A DNA stretch of 29,153 bases from Candidatus Rifleibacteriota bacterium. Its GTDB lineage: Bacteria; Riflebacteria; Ozemobacteria; Ozemobacterales; Ozemobacteraceae. Below the pieces are notes generated by a model. That model did no database searches. It was given only the letters and a program-made list of their open reading frames with translations, and was not told the DNA's origin. Positions 1 through 7,245 of this stretch are shown piece by piece (the stretch's first letter is position 1; each line of letters starts with the position of its first letter). The stretch spans positions 1-29,153 of the forward strand of contig JAKQOH010000021.1 of NCBI GenBank assembly GCA_029565415.1, in the 5' to 3' direction. Made by a program: the position numbers and the translations under genes.

Positions 1-308
1 TTCCCGGCCTCGACCGCGTTGCCGATGCCGTCCTCTCCCACCACGAGAACCCCGACGGATCCGGCTATCCCCGTGGCCTGCGCGACCCCGAAATCCCTCT
101 CGCCGGCCTCATCGTCTCGGTGGCCGACTCGTTCGATGCCATGACCCATTACCGTCCCTATGCGGCCGAACGCACCTACCGGGAGTCGATCGACGAGATG
201 GCGCGCCAGCAGGGCAGATACGACGAGCGGGTCCTCTGGTCCCTGCAACAGGTCCTCAAACAGCTCGGCATCCTCGAAGTGCGCCCGATCGCGGCTCCGG
301 CAGCATAA
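1..308 (+). CDS. HD-GYP domain protein, C-terminal fragment
   Basis: Open from the window edge in the frame starting at base 3 and ending with TAA at 306-308, about 101 residues. The visible part carries HHENPDGSGYPRGL followed by an IVSVADSFDAMT segment. These are the hallmark second half of HD-GYP domains, which are metal-dependent phosphodiesterases that in characterised members hydrolyse cyclic di-GMP (family knowledge). The HD dyad and any N-terminal sensor or receiver domain lie upstream of the window, so the input signal cannot be read. The C-terminal tail after the domain is short and ends in Ala/Pro residues. The next gene starts 44 bases downstream with its own strong ribosome binding site, so co-transcription is possible but not shown. 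Confidence 0.88.
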   Translation, partial: PGLDRVADAVLSHHENPDGSGYPRGLRDPEIPLAGLIVSVADSFDAMTHYRPYAAERTYRESIDEMARQQGRYDERVLWSLQQVLKQLGILEVRPIAAPAA

Positions 309-352
309 ACGCGGTCCGCCCAACCCCCACACATCCCCTGGAGGAGTCATCC

Positions 353-1378
353 ATGCGGCTTTCGATCGTCTTCTTGATGATGGTGTTCCTGGCATGCACG
401 GCGGTGCAGGCGGCCCCGGCGGCGAAGGATGTTTCCGTGGCGCCGAAGATGCTCCGCATCGGAATCGTCCTCTCGGTGGGCGGCCTCGGCGACCACGCGT
501 TCAACGACGCCGCCTATGCCGGCGTGCAGAACCTGCGCCGACTGCCCGACTGCGTCGTCGACGTCATCGAGCCCGGCGATGTCGCGGCGATGGAGTCCAG
601 CCTCGAGTTCCTGGCCGGCCGCAATGCCGATCTGGTCGCAGCCGTCGGGATCTTCGCGAACGAGGCGGTCCGGCGCGTTGCGACGAAGTTTCCCCAGACC
701 CGCTTCGTCCTGCTCGATTCGGTCGTCGAGCTGCCCAACGTCCTGTCGGTGCTGTTCAACGAAGAAGAAGGCTCGTTCTACGCCGGGGCTTTCGCCGGCC
801 TCCTGACGAAAACCCAGACGATCGGCTTTCTGGGCGGCATGACCTCACCCGTGATCGCCTCGTTCGAAAAGGGATTCCGCAACGGCATCGCCTTCGTGAA
901 CCCCCAGGCGAAGCTGCTCGTCCGCTATGCCGGGGAAACCCCCGAAGCATTCAATGACCCCGAAGCCGGCAAGAAGATCGGCCTCGAACTCGCCGCTGCC
1001 GGTGCCGATTTCATCTACCACGCCGCGGGCCGCACCGGCCTCGGGCTGATCGATGCCTCCCGCCGGGCCCCCTTCCTGGTGATCGGCGTCGATGGCGACC
1101 AGTCCGGCATTGCCCCGGGAAAAGTGGCCGCGAGTATGATCAAGCGTCTCGATGTGGCCCTCGACAACGCCGTTCGCTCCATCCGGGAATCGCGGTTCAA
1201 GGCTGGCGTGCTCACGCTGGGCCTCGCCGATGCCGGCATCGAACTCGACGTTTCCCGCTTCAACTCCGGCCTCGTCACCCCCCTCGTCCAGCAGCGGCTC
1301 CAGGAGGTCGAGGCGTTCCTGCTCCATCGCACGCCCGATGTCGGAAGCCTTTCGGCCCCGGTTCCGGCCGGGAATTGA
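353..1378 (+). CDS. BMP/PnrA-like periplasmic binding protein
   Basis: The product is 341 residues. The ATG sits 6 bases after GGAGGAG (340-346). A hydrophobic signal peptide covers residues 1 to about 21, with a signal peptidase I-like VQA-A cut. The cysteine at about residue 15 is a poor lipobox. The mature protein starts with a beta strand (LRIGIVLSVGGLGDHAFND) and has the two-lobed PnrA/BMP pattern: FNDAAYAGV, LVAAVGIFANEAV, FLGGM, FEKGFRNG, and IYHAAGRTGLGLIDA near residue 230. BMP proteins bind nucleosides or related ligands for ABC import (family knowledge). No ABC permease or ATPase genes are next to it here. It may therefore work with a distant transporter or act as a sensor. Family call is confident; ligand unknown. 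Confidence 0.85.
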   Translation: MRLSIVFLMMVFLACTAVQAAPAAKDVSVAPKMLRIGIVLSVGGLGDHAFNDAAYAGVQNLRRLPDCVVDVIEPGDVAAMESSLEFLAGRNADLVAAVGIFANEAVRRVATKFPQTRFVLLDSVVELPNVLSVLFNEEEGSFYAGAFAGLLTKTQTIGFLGGMTSPVIASFEKGFRNGIAFVNPQAKLLVRYAGETPEAFNDPEAGKKIGLELAAAGADFIYHAAGRTGLGLIDASRRAPFLVIGVDGDQSGIAPGKVAASMIKRLDVALDNAVRSIRESRFKAGVLTLGLADAGIELDVSRFNSGLVTPLVQQRLQEVEAFLLHRTPDVGSLSAPVPAGN

Positions 1379-1424
1379 GATAACAGCAGGCTTCCGGGCC
1401 TGAAATTTCCGTGAGGAGGTCTCT

Positions 1425-2300
1425 ATGAACCATCGGGTTGTTCTGTGGGCGGTCCTGGCTGTTGTGTTCGCATTCGGCGCCGGTCAGGCCGTGTCGGCGG
1501 CCGAACTCGACCGGAAACTGTCGATCGATTTCACCAATGCCGACATCCGCGACGTTTTCAAACTGCTTGGAGAAAAAGCGGGCTGCAACGTCATCACCGA
1601 GAAGGCCGTGCGGGGAAATGTGACCGTGAAGGCGAAGGATGTTCCCGTGCAGCGGCTCGCCCGCCAGATCGCCGAAGCCAACGGCTTCTTCCTTCAGATC
1701 GAGGGAAACACGATGCTGCTGACCGACGAGCGGAAGCTGCCGGTGATCCGTGTCACCCGGCAGTTGCGCCACATGAGTGCCGGCGAAGCCGCGAAGGCGG
1801 TGATCTCGGCCATGACCAAGGACGTGCGCGTCGCCGTTGTCGAGGATACCAACCGCCTGATCATCAGTGCCCGGGCACATGTCGTGCAGGACGTCGAGAA
1901 GCTGCTTGCCTCGATCGACCAGCCCCGGCCCGATATGCGCGCACTCGTCCAACTGAAGCAGGGCGGGGCCGTGATCCGGGAGTTCGCGTGCGGGGTGATG
2001 ATCGGTCGCGAGAGCCAGATGGAGTGGGTCGTGAAGCAGATTGCCCGCAAGGAAGGCGACAAGCCTCTCCGCATGGCGCCCGACACTTCCAGTATCGCCC
2101 TGCTGCCCGATTTCATCGATGAGAAAGGGCGTGTTCACGGGGCCCTGACCTGCAAGCTGAATCTGCCGGCCGGCACGGATGCCCGGACCGCCCAGGTCGT
2201 CCGGACAGGCTTCGTGGCCGAACCCGGAACAGCCGTGACGGTTGCCCGGCTCGGCGGCTCCCGGGAAGGCTTTTCGATCGTTCTCACGGTGTCCCGATAA
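1425..2300 (+). CDS. Secretin N-domain (STN/N1-like) protein without the barrel
   Basis: The product is 291 residues; the ATG follows a GAGGAGGT site. A signal peptide occupies residues 1 to about 26. Residues ~30-95 match the secretin/TonB short N-terminal fold (LSIDFTNADIRDVFKLLGEKAG, then NVTVKAKDVP and a segment ending NTMLLTDE). Residues ~98-165 look like a secretin N1 repeat (MSAGEAAKAVISAMTKDV, RLIISARAHVVQDVEKLLASIDQP). In true secretins such as PilQ and GspD, further N domains and a roughly 250-residue outer-membrane barrel follow. Here there are only about 125 more residues, with no secretin signature. It is therefore a stand-alone periplasmic protein built from secretin entry-chamber domains. 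It might help a pilus or type II secretion machine, but that is inference. The gap to the previous gene is 46 bases. Confidence 0.75.
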   Translation: MNHRVVLWAVLAVVFAFGAGQAVSAAELDRKLSIDFTNADIRDVFKLLGEKAGCNVITEKAVRGNVTVKAKDVPVQRLARQIAEANGFFLQIEGNTMLLTDERKLPVIRVTRQLRHMSAGEAAKAVISAMTKDVRVAVVEDTNRLIISARAHVVQDVEKLLASIDQPRPDMRALVQLKQGGAVIREFACGVMIGRESQMEWVVKQIARKEGDKPLRMAPDTSSIALLPDFIDEKGRVHGALTCKLNLPAGTDARTAQVVRTGFVAEPGTAVTVARLGGSREGFSIVLTVSR

Positions 2301-2340
2301 GGCCGGTGGGCGGTTTTCCCCGAGCCTTTGCCGGGGTACC

Positions 2341-2369
2341 TTCCGGCCCCCGGGTTCCGTGCGTATAAT
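2341..2369 (+). promoter_or_regulatory. Sigma-70-type promoter for the 2415 gene
   Basis: A perfect TATAAT at 2364-2369 lies 17 bases after TTCCGG (2341-2346), a weak -35. Transcription would start near 2376, giving a leader of about 40 bases containing the GGAGGT site at 2403-2408. Confidence 0.6.
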
Positions 2370-2414
2370 AGAAGAAATCTTCACCGACGACTGTCTTCCG
2401 CTGGAGGTCATCAT

Positions 2415-3161
2415 ATGGTTATGAGCATCGCGTATCGCCGCCGCCAGGATGTTTCGATCCTGCTGGTGCTGTCGATGGTCCTCTCCCTCTGGGTTGCCCT
2501 GCCTCAGCCCGCCAACGCCGGCTTCCTCCAGTCCGTCGGCAAGGCGATCCGCTGGACCACCGTCACGGCCGGCAGCCTCGCCGGCGCCTTCATGGGCGGC
2601 GTCATCGGCATGGCCGTCGGCGGAGGCCCCATCGGCATGGTTGCCGGGGCCGTCGGCGGGTACATCGTTTCGAAGAAGCTCATGACCTGGGCGACCTCCA
2701 GCTTCGCGAATATCGCGATGGTGCTCGGCGCCATCGGCGGCGGCCTGCTGATGGCCGGAATGGGAGCGCCGATGCTCGCGATCGGTATCATCGGCGGCGG
2801 TCTCATCGCCCGTGCCATCGCGGCCCTGATCAAGAAAGTGACGGGCAAGAGCGCGATCATGGTGAACAAGGAAAATCTGGAAAGCGTCAAGGTGCAGCTC
2901 GAGCGCTCCCAGTCGATCATCGAACGCCGGTTCTCGGGAAGCTCGGTCGGTGCCGCCGCTGCGGCCGTCGAATCCACAGCCCAGGCTGCCGGCGCGGCCG
3001 TCGTGAAGACCTCCCAGCAGGTGTATGACCAGTATCTCGATGCCTACCGGGCTTACATGGATGCCACCCAGAAGGGCGACGCGGCCGCCGCGAAATCCTC
3101 CTACACCGATTATCAGAAATATCTTGCCGAATACAACCAGATGCTCAAGGAAGGCAAGTAA
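2415..3161 (+). CDS. Exported glycine-rich membrane protein with C-terminal helical tail, unknown function
   Basis: The product is 248 residues. I chose the ATG at 2415 because GGAGGT (2403-2408) sits 6 bases upstream; an in-frame ATG at 2328 would lie upstream of the promoter. Residues 1 to about 36 form a signal peptide or anchor ending QPANAG. Residues ~45-140 contain several hydrophobic helices rich in GxxxG/GGG spacing (AGAFMGGVIGMAVGGG, LGAIGGGLLMAG, GIIGGGLIARA), like glycine-zipper membrane segments. Residues ~150-190 are polar and Ala-rich. The last 50 residues are Tyr/Ala-rich amphipathic helices with a repeating YxxYxxAYxxY pattern. I do not recognise a family. It has its own promoter and a strong terminator, so it is probably a single-gene, well-expressed unit. 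Confidence 0.8.
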   Translation: MVMSIAYRRRQDVSILLVLSMVLSLWVALPQPANAGFLQSVGKAIRWTTVTAGSLAGAFMGGVIGMAVGGGPIGMVAGAVGGYIVSKKLMTWATSSFANIAMVLGAIGGGLLMAGMGAPMLAIGIIGGGLIARAIAALIKKVTGKSAIMVNKENLESVKVQLERSQSIIERRFSGSSVGAAAAAVESTAQAAGAAVVKTSQQVYDQYLDAYRAYMDATQKGDAAAAKSSYTDYQKYLAEYNQMLKEGK

Positions 3162-3183
3162 CCGGTTCATTTGTTTCCAGGGA

Positions 3184-3216
3184 CGCCCGGCGCACGACCG
3201 CCGGGCGGCTTTTTTT
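3184..3216 (+). terminator. Rho-independent terminator
   Basis: A perfect 9-bp stem (CGCCCGGCG / CGCCGGGCG) with a 6-base loop is followed two bases later by seven T (3210-3216). It lies 22 bases after the stop of the 2415 gene. Confidence 0.93.
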
Positions 3217-3315
3217 GACGGTTCCGCACGCCTGGTGGGAGAATCCCGGCGGGGTGTGGTATTGTCGATGGGGCGCCGGTCCGGCGCGCGAGCGACATGG
3301 GAAGAGGAGCATGAC

Positions 3316-4128
3316 ATGACGATCCAGGAACGGCCGCGGGCCGACATCGGGGTGTTTGGCGGGAGCGGGTTCTACTCCTTCGTCACGAAAACCGAAGAGG
3401 TGAAGATCAACACCCCCTACGGCTCACCCAGCGACACCATCTCGATCGGCGAGGTCGACGGCACCCGTGTCGCCTTCATCCCGCGCCACGGACGCGGCCA
3501 CAGCATCCCGCCCCATGCCGTGAACTACCGCGCCAACCTCTGGGCGATGAAAGAGCTCGGGGTGAGCCGCGTCATCTCCCCCTGCGCCTGTGGCTCGCTT
3601 CAGGCTGATATCAAGCCGGGCGAGTTCGTCGTCTCGGACCAGTTCGTCGACCGGACGAACGGCCGGAAGGACACGTTCTGCGAGGGGCCCTCGGTCATGC
3701 ACATCTCCTCCGCCGAGCCCTACTGTCCCGAGTTGCGGGAAACGGCCGTCCGCGTCATCCGGGAAAGCGGCATCCGGGTCCACGACGGCGGCACGATCGT
3801 CGTCATCCAGGGACCGCGCTTCTCGACCCGGGCCGAGAGCCAGTGGTTCACCCGGATGGGCTGGCATACGATCAATATGACCCAGTATCCGGAAGTCGTT
3901 CTTGCCCAGGAGCTCGGCATCTGCATCGTGAATATCGCCCTCGTGACGGATTTCGACGCGGGCCTGGTCGGCAACGTCCCCGAAGTCACCGCGGCCGAGG
4001 TCATGGAGGTGTTCAAGCACAATGCCGAAAACCTGCGTCGCATCATGGAGCCCCTGATTCGCGCCATCCCGCGCGAGCGGACCCGATGCCGGTGCGCGCA
4101 GAAACCCGCCGAAGCCGTGATCTCCTGA
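3316..4128 (+). CDS. mtnP: S-methyl-5'-thioadenosine phosphorylase
   Basis: The product is 270 residues, close to the usual size. The start at 3316 follows GAGGAG at 3304-3309. It cleaves methylthioadenosine with phosphate to adenine and 5-methylthioribose 1-phosphate, a step of methionine salvage in the cytosol (family knowledge). Visible motifs in order: GGSGFY (residues 15-20, phosphate loop), RHGRGH (57-62), QGPRFSTRAES (about 165-175), NMTQYPE (187-193) and TDFD (211-214). The NMT form points to the MTA phosphorylase branch of the PNP/MTAP family rather than guanosine-type PNP, though substrate range cannot be fixed from motifs alone. The last 15 residues are a Cys/Arg-rich tail outside the usual domain. 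It ends at a strong hairpin terminator and converges with the PfkB kinase. Confidence 0.92.
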   Translation: MTIQERPRADIGVFGGSGFYSFVTKTEEVKINTPYGSPSDTISIGEVDGTRVAFIPRHGRGHSIPPHAVNYRANLWAMKELGVSRVISPCACGSLQADIKPGEFVVSDQFVDRTNGRKDTFCEGPSVMHISSAEPYCPELRETAVRVIRESGIRVHDGGTIVVIQGPRFSTRAESQWFTRMGWHTINMTQYPEVVLAQELGICIVNIALVTDFDAGLVGNVPEVTAAEVMEVFKHNAENLRRIMEPLIRAIPRERTRCRCAQKPAEAVIS

Positions 4129-4142
4129 ACGAGCCGGAACGA

Positions 4143-4185
4143 ACGACCCGGGGTGCGGTCCACGCACCCCGGGTCGTATATTTTA
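4143..4185 (+). terminator. Strong hairpin terminator between convergent genes
   Basis: A perfect 15-bp stem (4143-4157 with 4163-4177) and a 5-base loop are followed by ATATTTTA. It lies 14 bases after the mtnP stop and 9 bases before the stop of the facing PfkB gene. The T-rich tail favours the plus strand; the minus side lacks a T run. Confidence 0.9.
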
Positions 4186-4194
4186 GGGTATAGA

Positions 4195-5103
4195 TCAGGA
4201 GACGGCGATCATCTCCCGGATGGCGCGGAACCGCTCGTCGATCTGGGCGCGGGTCAGGGTTTCGTAGGTGTCGAGGCTGAACTTCTCGACGGTGAACGAG
4301 CCCATCGTCGCCCCATACAGCATCGAGCGCCGGAACCCGTTCTCGGAGATGTCCCCGTGCTCGGCGAGGCAGCCCATGAAGCCGCCCGCGAACGAGTCGC
4401 CGGCCCCCGTCGGGTCGGTGATCTCCCGGCAGGGGAAGGCGGGAGCGAAGAACCGGCCGGCTTCGGTGACGGTGAAGGCGCCGAGCTCCCCGAGCTTGAT
4501 GACGAGACGCTTCGGGCCCATCGCCAGCAGTTTCGCGACGGCGCCCGACAGCTTCTTCTCCCCGCTCAGCATCAGGGCTTCCTGCTGGTTGAGGAACAGG
4601 ACGTCGATGTGGCCGAGCACCTTCTTCAGGTCGGCAAGGGCCGAGGTGATCCAGAAGTTCATCGTATCGAGGGCGATCAGCTTCGGCCGCTTCACCTTCT
4701 CGATCACGCGCATCTGGAGCGCCGGATGGATGTTCGCCAGGAACAGGAAATCGACGTTCTGATACTCCGTCGGAAGTTTCGGATCGAACTTCTCGAACAC
4801 GTTCAGGCAGGTGGAATGCGTCGTGGCGTCGCCAAAATCCTCGCCGTACGAGCCCGACCAGTGGAACGTGTCGCCCTCGACCCGCTCGAATCCGGCGAGA
4901 TCGACGCCGTGTCGCTTCAGGAACTCGACGTGCGCGGCTTCGAAATCCGAACCGGCGACGCCGACGAGGCCGACCTTCGTGAAGTAGCTCGCGACCGTCG
5001 AAAAATACGTCGCGGAGCCGCCCAGAGCGCGCTCACGCCGGCCTTTCGGGGTCTGCAGCGTATCATAGGCGATGGAACCGACCACGATCATCTTGACGCT
5101 CAT
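4195..5103 (-). CDS. PfkB-family carbohydrate/nucleoside kinase
   Basis: The product is 302 residues. I chose the ATG at 5103 (MSVKMIVVGS) because GGAGGAT lies just upstream; the longer frame to 5172 would run through the promoter. It phosphorylates a sugar or nucleoside hydroxyl with ATP (family knowledge). Seen: an N-terminal substrate-side strand and glycine pair (GSIAYDT, ALGGSATYFS), VIKLGELGAF near 201-210, and the PfkB signature DPTGAGDSFAGGF at residues 230-242 with catalytic Asp 236 in the anion hole. Substrate is not readable. Being next to mtnP suggests a nucleoside or ribose-type substrate, but the two genes converge and do not share a transcript, so this is weak inference. Confidence 0.88.
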   Translation of the reverse strand: MSVKMIVVGSIAYDTLQTPKGRRERALGGSATYFSTVASYFTKVGLVGVAGSDFEAAHVEFLKRHGVDLAGFERVEGDTFHWSGSYGEDFGDATTHSTCLNVFEKFDPKLPTEYQNVDFLFLANIHPALQMRVIEKVKRPKLIALDTMNFWITSALADLKKVLGHIDVLFLNQQEALMLSGEKKLSGAVAKLLAMGPKRLVIKLGELGAFTVTEAGRFFAPAFPCREITDPTGAGDSFAGGFMGCLAEHGDISENGFRRSMLYGATMGSFTVEKFSLDTYETLTRAQIDERFRAIREMIAVS

Positions 5104-5143
5104 CGTATCATCCTCCGTCTTGGTGCGGGTTTGAGGACGCCGT

Positions 5144-5172
5144 ATCTTAGCAGGAAACGCGATCCGGCGCAA
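5144..5172 (-). promoter_or_regulatory. Sigma-70-type promoter for the PfkB kinase gene
   Basis: On the minus strand, TTGCGC (5167-5172) and TAAGAT (5144-5149) are separated by exactly 17 bases. The -35 abuts the stop codon of the upstream transporter gene (5173-5175), so the kinase can be expressed independently of it. Confidence 0.65.
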
Positions 5173-6606
5173 TCATTTTGAACCCTCGCGGGCCGCTTCC
5201 TGCCGGCGAGGATCTATTTTGCTGAATATACTTCCAAGGGCGAGGACGATGATGACGGAAAAACTCATCGTCGCGACGATCGTGACGTCGACCCAGGGCC
5301 CGGCTCCCCAGACGCCGAGGCCCCACAGCAGCAGCACCGAGGAAAGACCGTCGCCGGCGCGGAACACCAGGGTGTCGATGAACCCCTTTCCCTGATACTT
5401 CTCGTCGTGGGTCAGGGGGGTGAAGAACAGCTCCCGCACGGCGCGGCCGGTCGAGTAGTTGAGCGCATACCGGATGACGCCGACGGCCGCGGCCATGTCC
5501 AGCAGCGGGAGACGGATCAGGAGCAGCGAGCCGAAGATCTGCGAGAATGGCAGCAGCAGCAGCCCGACCGCGGGGTAGGAGCCGCGCATCACCAGCCGCG
5601 TCACGAAGAACTGGGTGAGGAGCGAGAGGCCGTTGATCATGTTGTAGATATTTGCCCAGTAGATCGTGCGGGCGTCGGAGGAGAGGCGGGCGGCTTCCAT
5701 CAGGGCATTGAGCTGGTAGGAATACATGCTGCTGGCGAAGGTGTACAGGAACATCTCGAGCGCCATCAGCGTCAGATACGCCGAGGTGAACGTGATCGTG
5801 AAGCCGTCCCACGGACTCGGGCCGCGCCCGTCGTCGGCGGCCGGCCGCGGCGCGGGATCCGGCTGCGGCATCGCTGCGGGCTGGATCGGCCGGCAGCGGC
5901 GGTCGATGAACCGCATGCACCAGATGGTCGGTTCGAGCAGCAGCGCCGCGACCAGGAACATGTTCGCCGTCCCCAGGAGCTTGGTGAGCGCCACGGTGAT
6001 GATGCCGCCGCACAGCCCGCCGATCAGCCCGCCATACCCGACCGTGGTGTACAGCCGCTTGCCCTGGTCGGTGGTGAACGAGTCATTGATGAACGACCAG
6101 AACATGCTGGGCGAGAACAGGCCGAACAGGTTCACCCAGATGAAATACGCCGTGATCGCCAGGGCCCGGGACGTGGGCACGGGAAGCCAGTCCGGAAACC
6201 AGGCCGGCAGCGCTGCCGGGGCGAGCCAGACGGCCGTGCCCGCCATCGGCTGGTCCGTGAACCGGAAGATCACCCAGAAGATCACGAGGCAGACGCTGCA
6301 TGCGCGTGTGATCCAGGTGATGAACCGGTCGCGGCTGTACCGGCCGACCAGCCAGCTGTACCCGGCATTTGCCGCAATCAGCGACAGCATCGACAGGATA
6401 TTCAGGGCCGGGATGCGCTGCGAGCCCAGCTCGATCGCGAGCCCCTCGCGGATCGGCTTCAGGACATAATACGAGGTGATGATGAAGAAAAAATACAGCA
6501 GTGCCACGGCGGCGACCGGGCCCTCCCCGGCGCGGGCGCCCAGCCACGACTCCCAGCGGGAGGGGGCGGTGTTCTGCGGGGCTGTGGGCGATGCGGCTTC
6601 CGACAT
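5173..6606 (-). CDS. NTP/NDP exchange transporter-like (ATP/ADP carrier family) membrane protein
   Basis: The product is 477 residues from the ATG at 6606 (480 from the in-frame ATG at 6615). About twelve hydrophobic segments run through it, starting with VAAVALLYFFFIITSYYVLKPIREGL near residue 30. This YYxLKPxREG stretch is typical of the ATP/ADP translocase-like (Tlc/Npt) branch of the major facilitator fold. Later segments include LFSPSMFWSFINDSF and a loop RELFFTPLTHDEKYQGKGFIDT, also characteristic. Classical members exchange ATP for ADP in intracellular parasites; homologues in free-living bacteria are of unknown use (family knowledge). A long cytoplasmic loop (Pro/Ala-rich, ~230-260) splits the halves. 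No Shine-Dalgarno site precedes either ATG. I favour 6606 because a TATAAT overlaps the 6615 ATG, implying a leaderless message. Confidence 0.82.
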   Translation of the reverse strand: MSEAASPTAPQNTAPSRWESWLGARAGEGPVAAVALLYFFFIITSYYVLKPIREGLAIELGSQRIPALNILSMLSLIAANAGYSWLVGRYSRDRFITWITRACSVCLVIFWVIFRFTDQPMAGTAVWLAPAALPAWFPDWLPVPTSRALAITAYFIWVNLFGLFSPSMFWSFINDSFTTDQGKRLYTTVGYGGLIGGLCGGIITVALTKLLGTANMFLVAALLLEPTIWCMRFIDRRCRPIQPAAMPQPDPAPRPAADDGRGPSPWDGFTITFTSAYLTLMALEMFLYTFASSMYSYQLNALMEAARLSSDARTIYWANIYNMINGLSLLTQFFVTRLVMRGSYPAVGLLLLPFSQIFGSLLLIRLPLLDMAAAVGVIRYALNYSTGRAVRELFFTPLTHDEKYQGKGFIDTLVFRAGDGLSSVLLLWGLGVWGAGPWVDVTIVATMSFSVIIVLALGSIFSKIDPRRQEAAREGSK

Positions 6607-6613
6607 GGGCGCC

Positions 6614-6642
6614 ATTATAGGGGCATTCGTGGCGAAAGGGAA
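6614..6642 (-). promoter_or_regulatory. Promoter overlapping the transporter start (leaderless candidate)
   Basis: On the minus strand TATAAT at 6614-6619 overlaps the first possible ATG (6613-6615). A weak -35 (TTCCCT, 6637-6642) is 17 bases upstream. The predicted transcript start, about 7 bases downstream, falls on the ATG at 6606. Confidence 0.5.
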
Positions 6643-6660
6643 GGAATTTTATCGCAGTGC

Positions 6661-6694
6661 AAAACGGCCCCGTGCTTCTCGCACGGGGCCGTTT
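6661..6694 (-). terminator. Terminator after the basic exported protein
   Basis: A perfect 14-bp stem (6662-6675 with 6681-6694) and a 5-base loop. On the minus strand the distal arm ends in GTTTT, giving a short T run. It lies 16 bases past the stop at 6711. Confidence 0.8.
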
Positions 6695-6710
6695 CTGGAA
6701 ACCGTTCTGA

Positions 6711-7154
6711 TTACTGGGGCATCGCCGGGTCCAGCGGGGGCAGGGGCTGACCGCCGGAAATCGGGGCCGGAGCCTGGCTGGGGGTGCCGCAGCCGCCGGA
6801 ATGCTTGTGGCTGCGCTTCACACGGCGCCAGTGACCCTTGGTGTGCTTCTTGTTGTGGGTCTTGTAGTGGCCCTTGACCCAGACGCGCTTCGGCTTCTTG
6901 CCGGTGATCGCGGATTTGGCCTTTGTGGCACCGTCGTGGATGCGATTCGAGATGGCGCAGCCGGTTTTCACGATCGCCCGGCGGGTTTTCTTGACCGTCA
7001 TCTTGACCTTGTGCTTGATGGCGCGCTTCATGCGCGTGAAGAATCCGACCTTCTTATGGCATTTCGCCTCGGCCTGGCTGGCTTCGCCGCCGCCGAACAG
7101 AACGCCAAGGGCCAGGAGCGCCACGCTGATGATCTTCGAGTACCGGCTTGTCAT
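6711..7154 (-). CDS. Small, very basic exported protein, paralogue 1
   Basis: The product is 147 residues with GGAGGAA before the ATG. A signal peptide covers residues 1 to about 30 (cut near QAEA-K). The mature chain is extremely rich in Lys, Arg and His: first an amphipathic basic helix region (KKVGFFTRMKRAIKHK, MTVKKTRRAIVK), then SAITGKK and a tryptophan/His part VWVKGHYKTH..HTKGHW that resembles two WxxGxW-type half-repeats. The tail is Pro-rich (PLPPLDPAMPQ). Three cysteines are present. It is clearly homologous to the gene at 8660-9076, including at DNA level, and shares its promoter block. I do not know its function. Such a charge could suit binding to LPS, polyanions, nucleic acid or metals outside the cell (inference). 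It has its own promoter and terminator. Confidence 0.85.
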   Translation of the reverse strand: MTSRYSKIISVALLALGVLFGGGEASQAEAKCHKKVGFFTRMKRAIKHKVKMTVKKTRRAIVKTGCAISNRIHDGATKAKSAITGKKPKRVWVKGHYKTHNKKHTKGHWRRVKRSHKHSGGCGTPSQAPAPISGGQPLPPLDPAMPQ

Positions 7155-7205
7155 CTTATTGATTCCTCCGTGTTCTTTCGAATACGTTGTGGAACTATGT
7201 TTCAG

Positions 7206-7234
7206 ATTGTACAGACCGAACCGGGGGTGTGGGG
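7206..7234 (-). promoter_or_regulatory. Shared-type promoter, copy 1
   Basis: On the minus strand CCCCAC (7229-7234), 17 bases, then TACAAT (7206-7211), with the block CCCCACACCCCC-GG upstream. The same arrangement precedes the paralogous gene (9126-9154). It begins 12 bases after the stop of the upstream 444-residue protein gene. Confidence 0.55.
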
Positions 7235-7245
7235 TATTTTGGCCG

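Noticed and set aside
1379..1424. CAGGC/GCCTG hairpin between the BMP-like and secretin-like genes as a terminator
   Set aside because: Five base pairs with no T run; too weak to call.
1275..3347. 690-residue open frame on the minus strand
   Set aside because: Opposite three genes with signal peptides, ribosome sites or domain motifs; His/Gly/Asp-rich low-information translation.
4153..5181. 342-residue plus-strand frame
   Set aside because: Antisense to the PfkB kinase, which carries a complete DPTGAGDSFAGGF signature.
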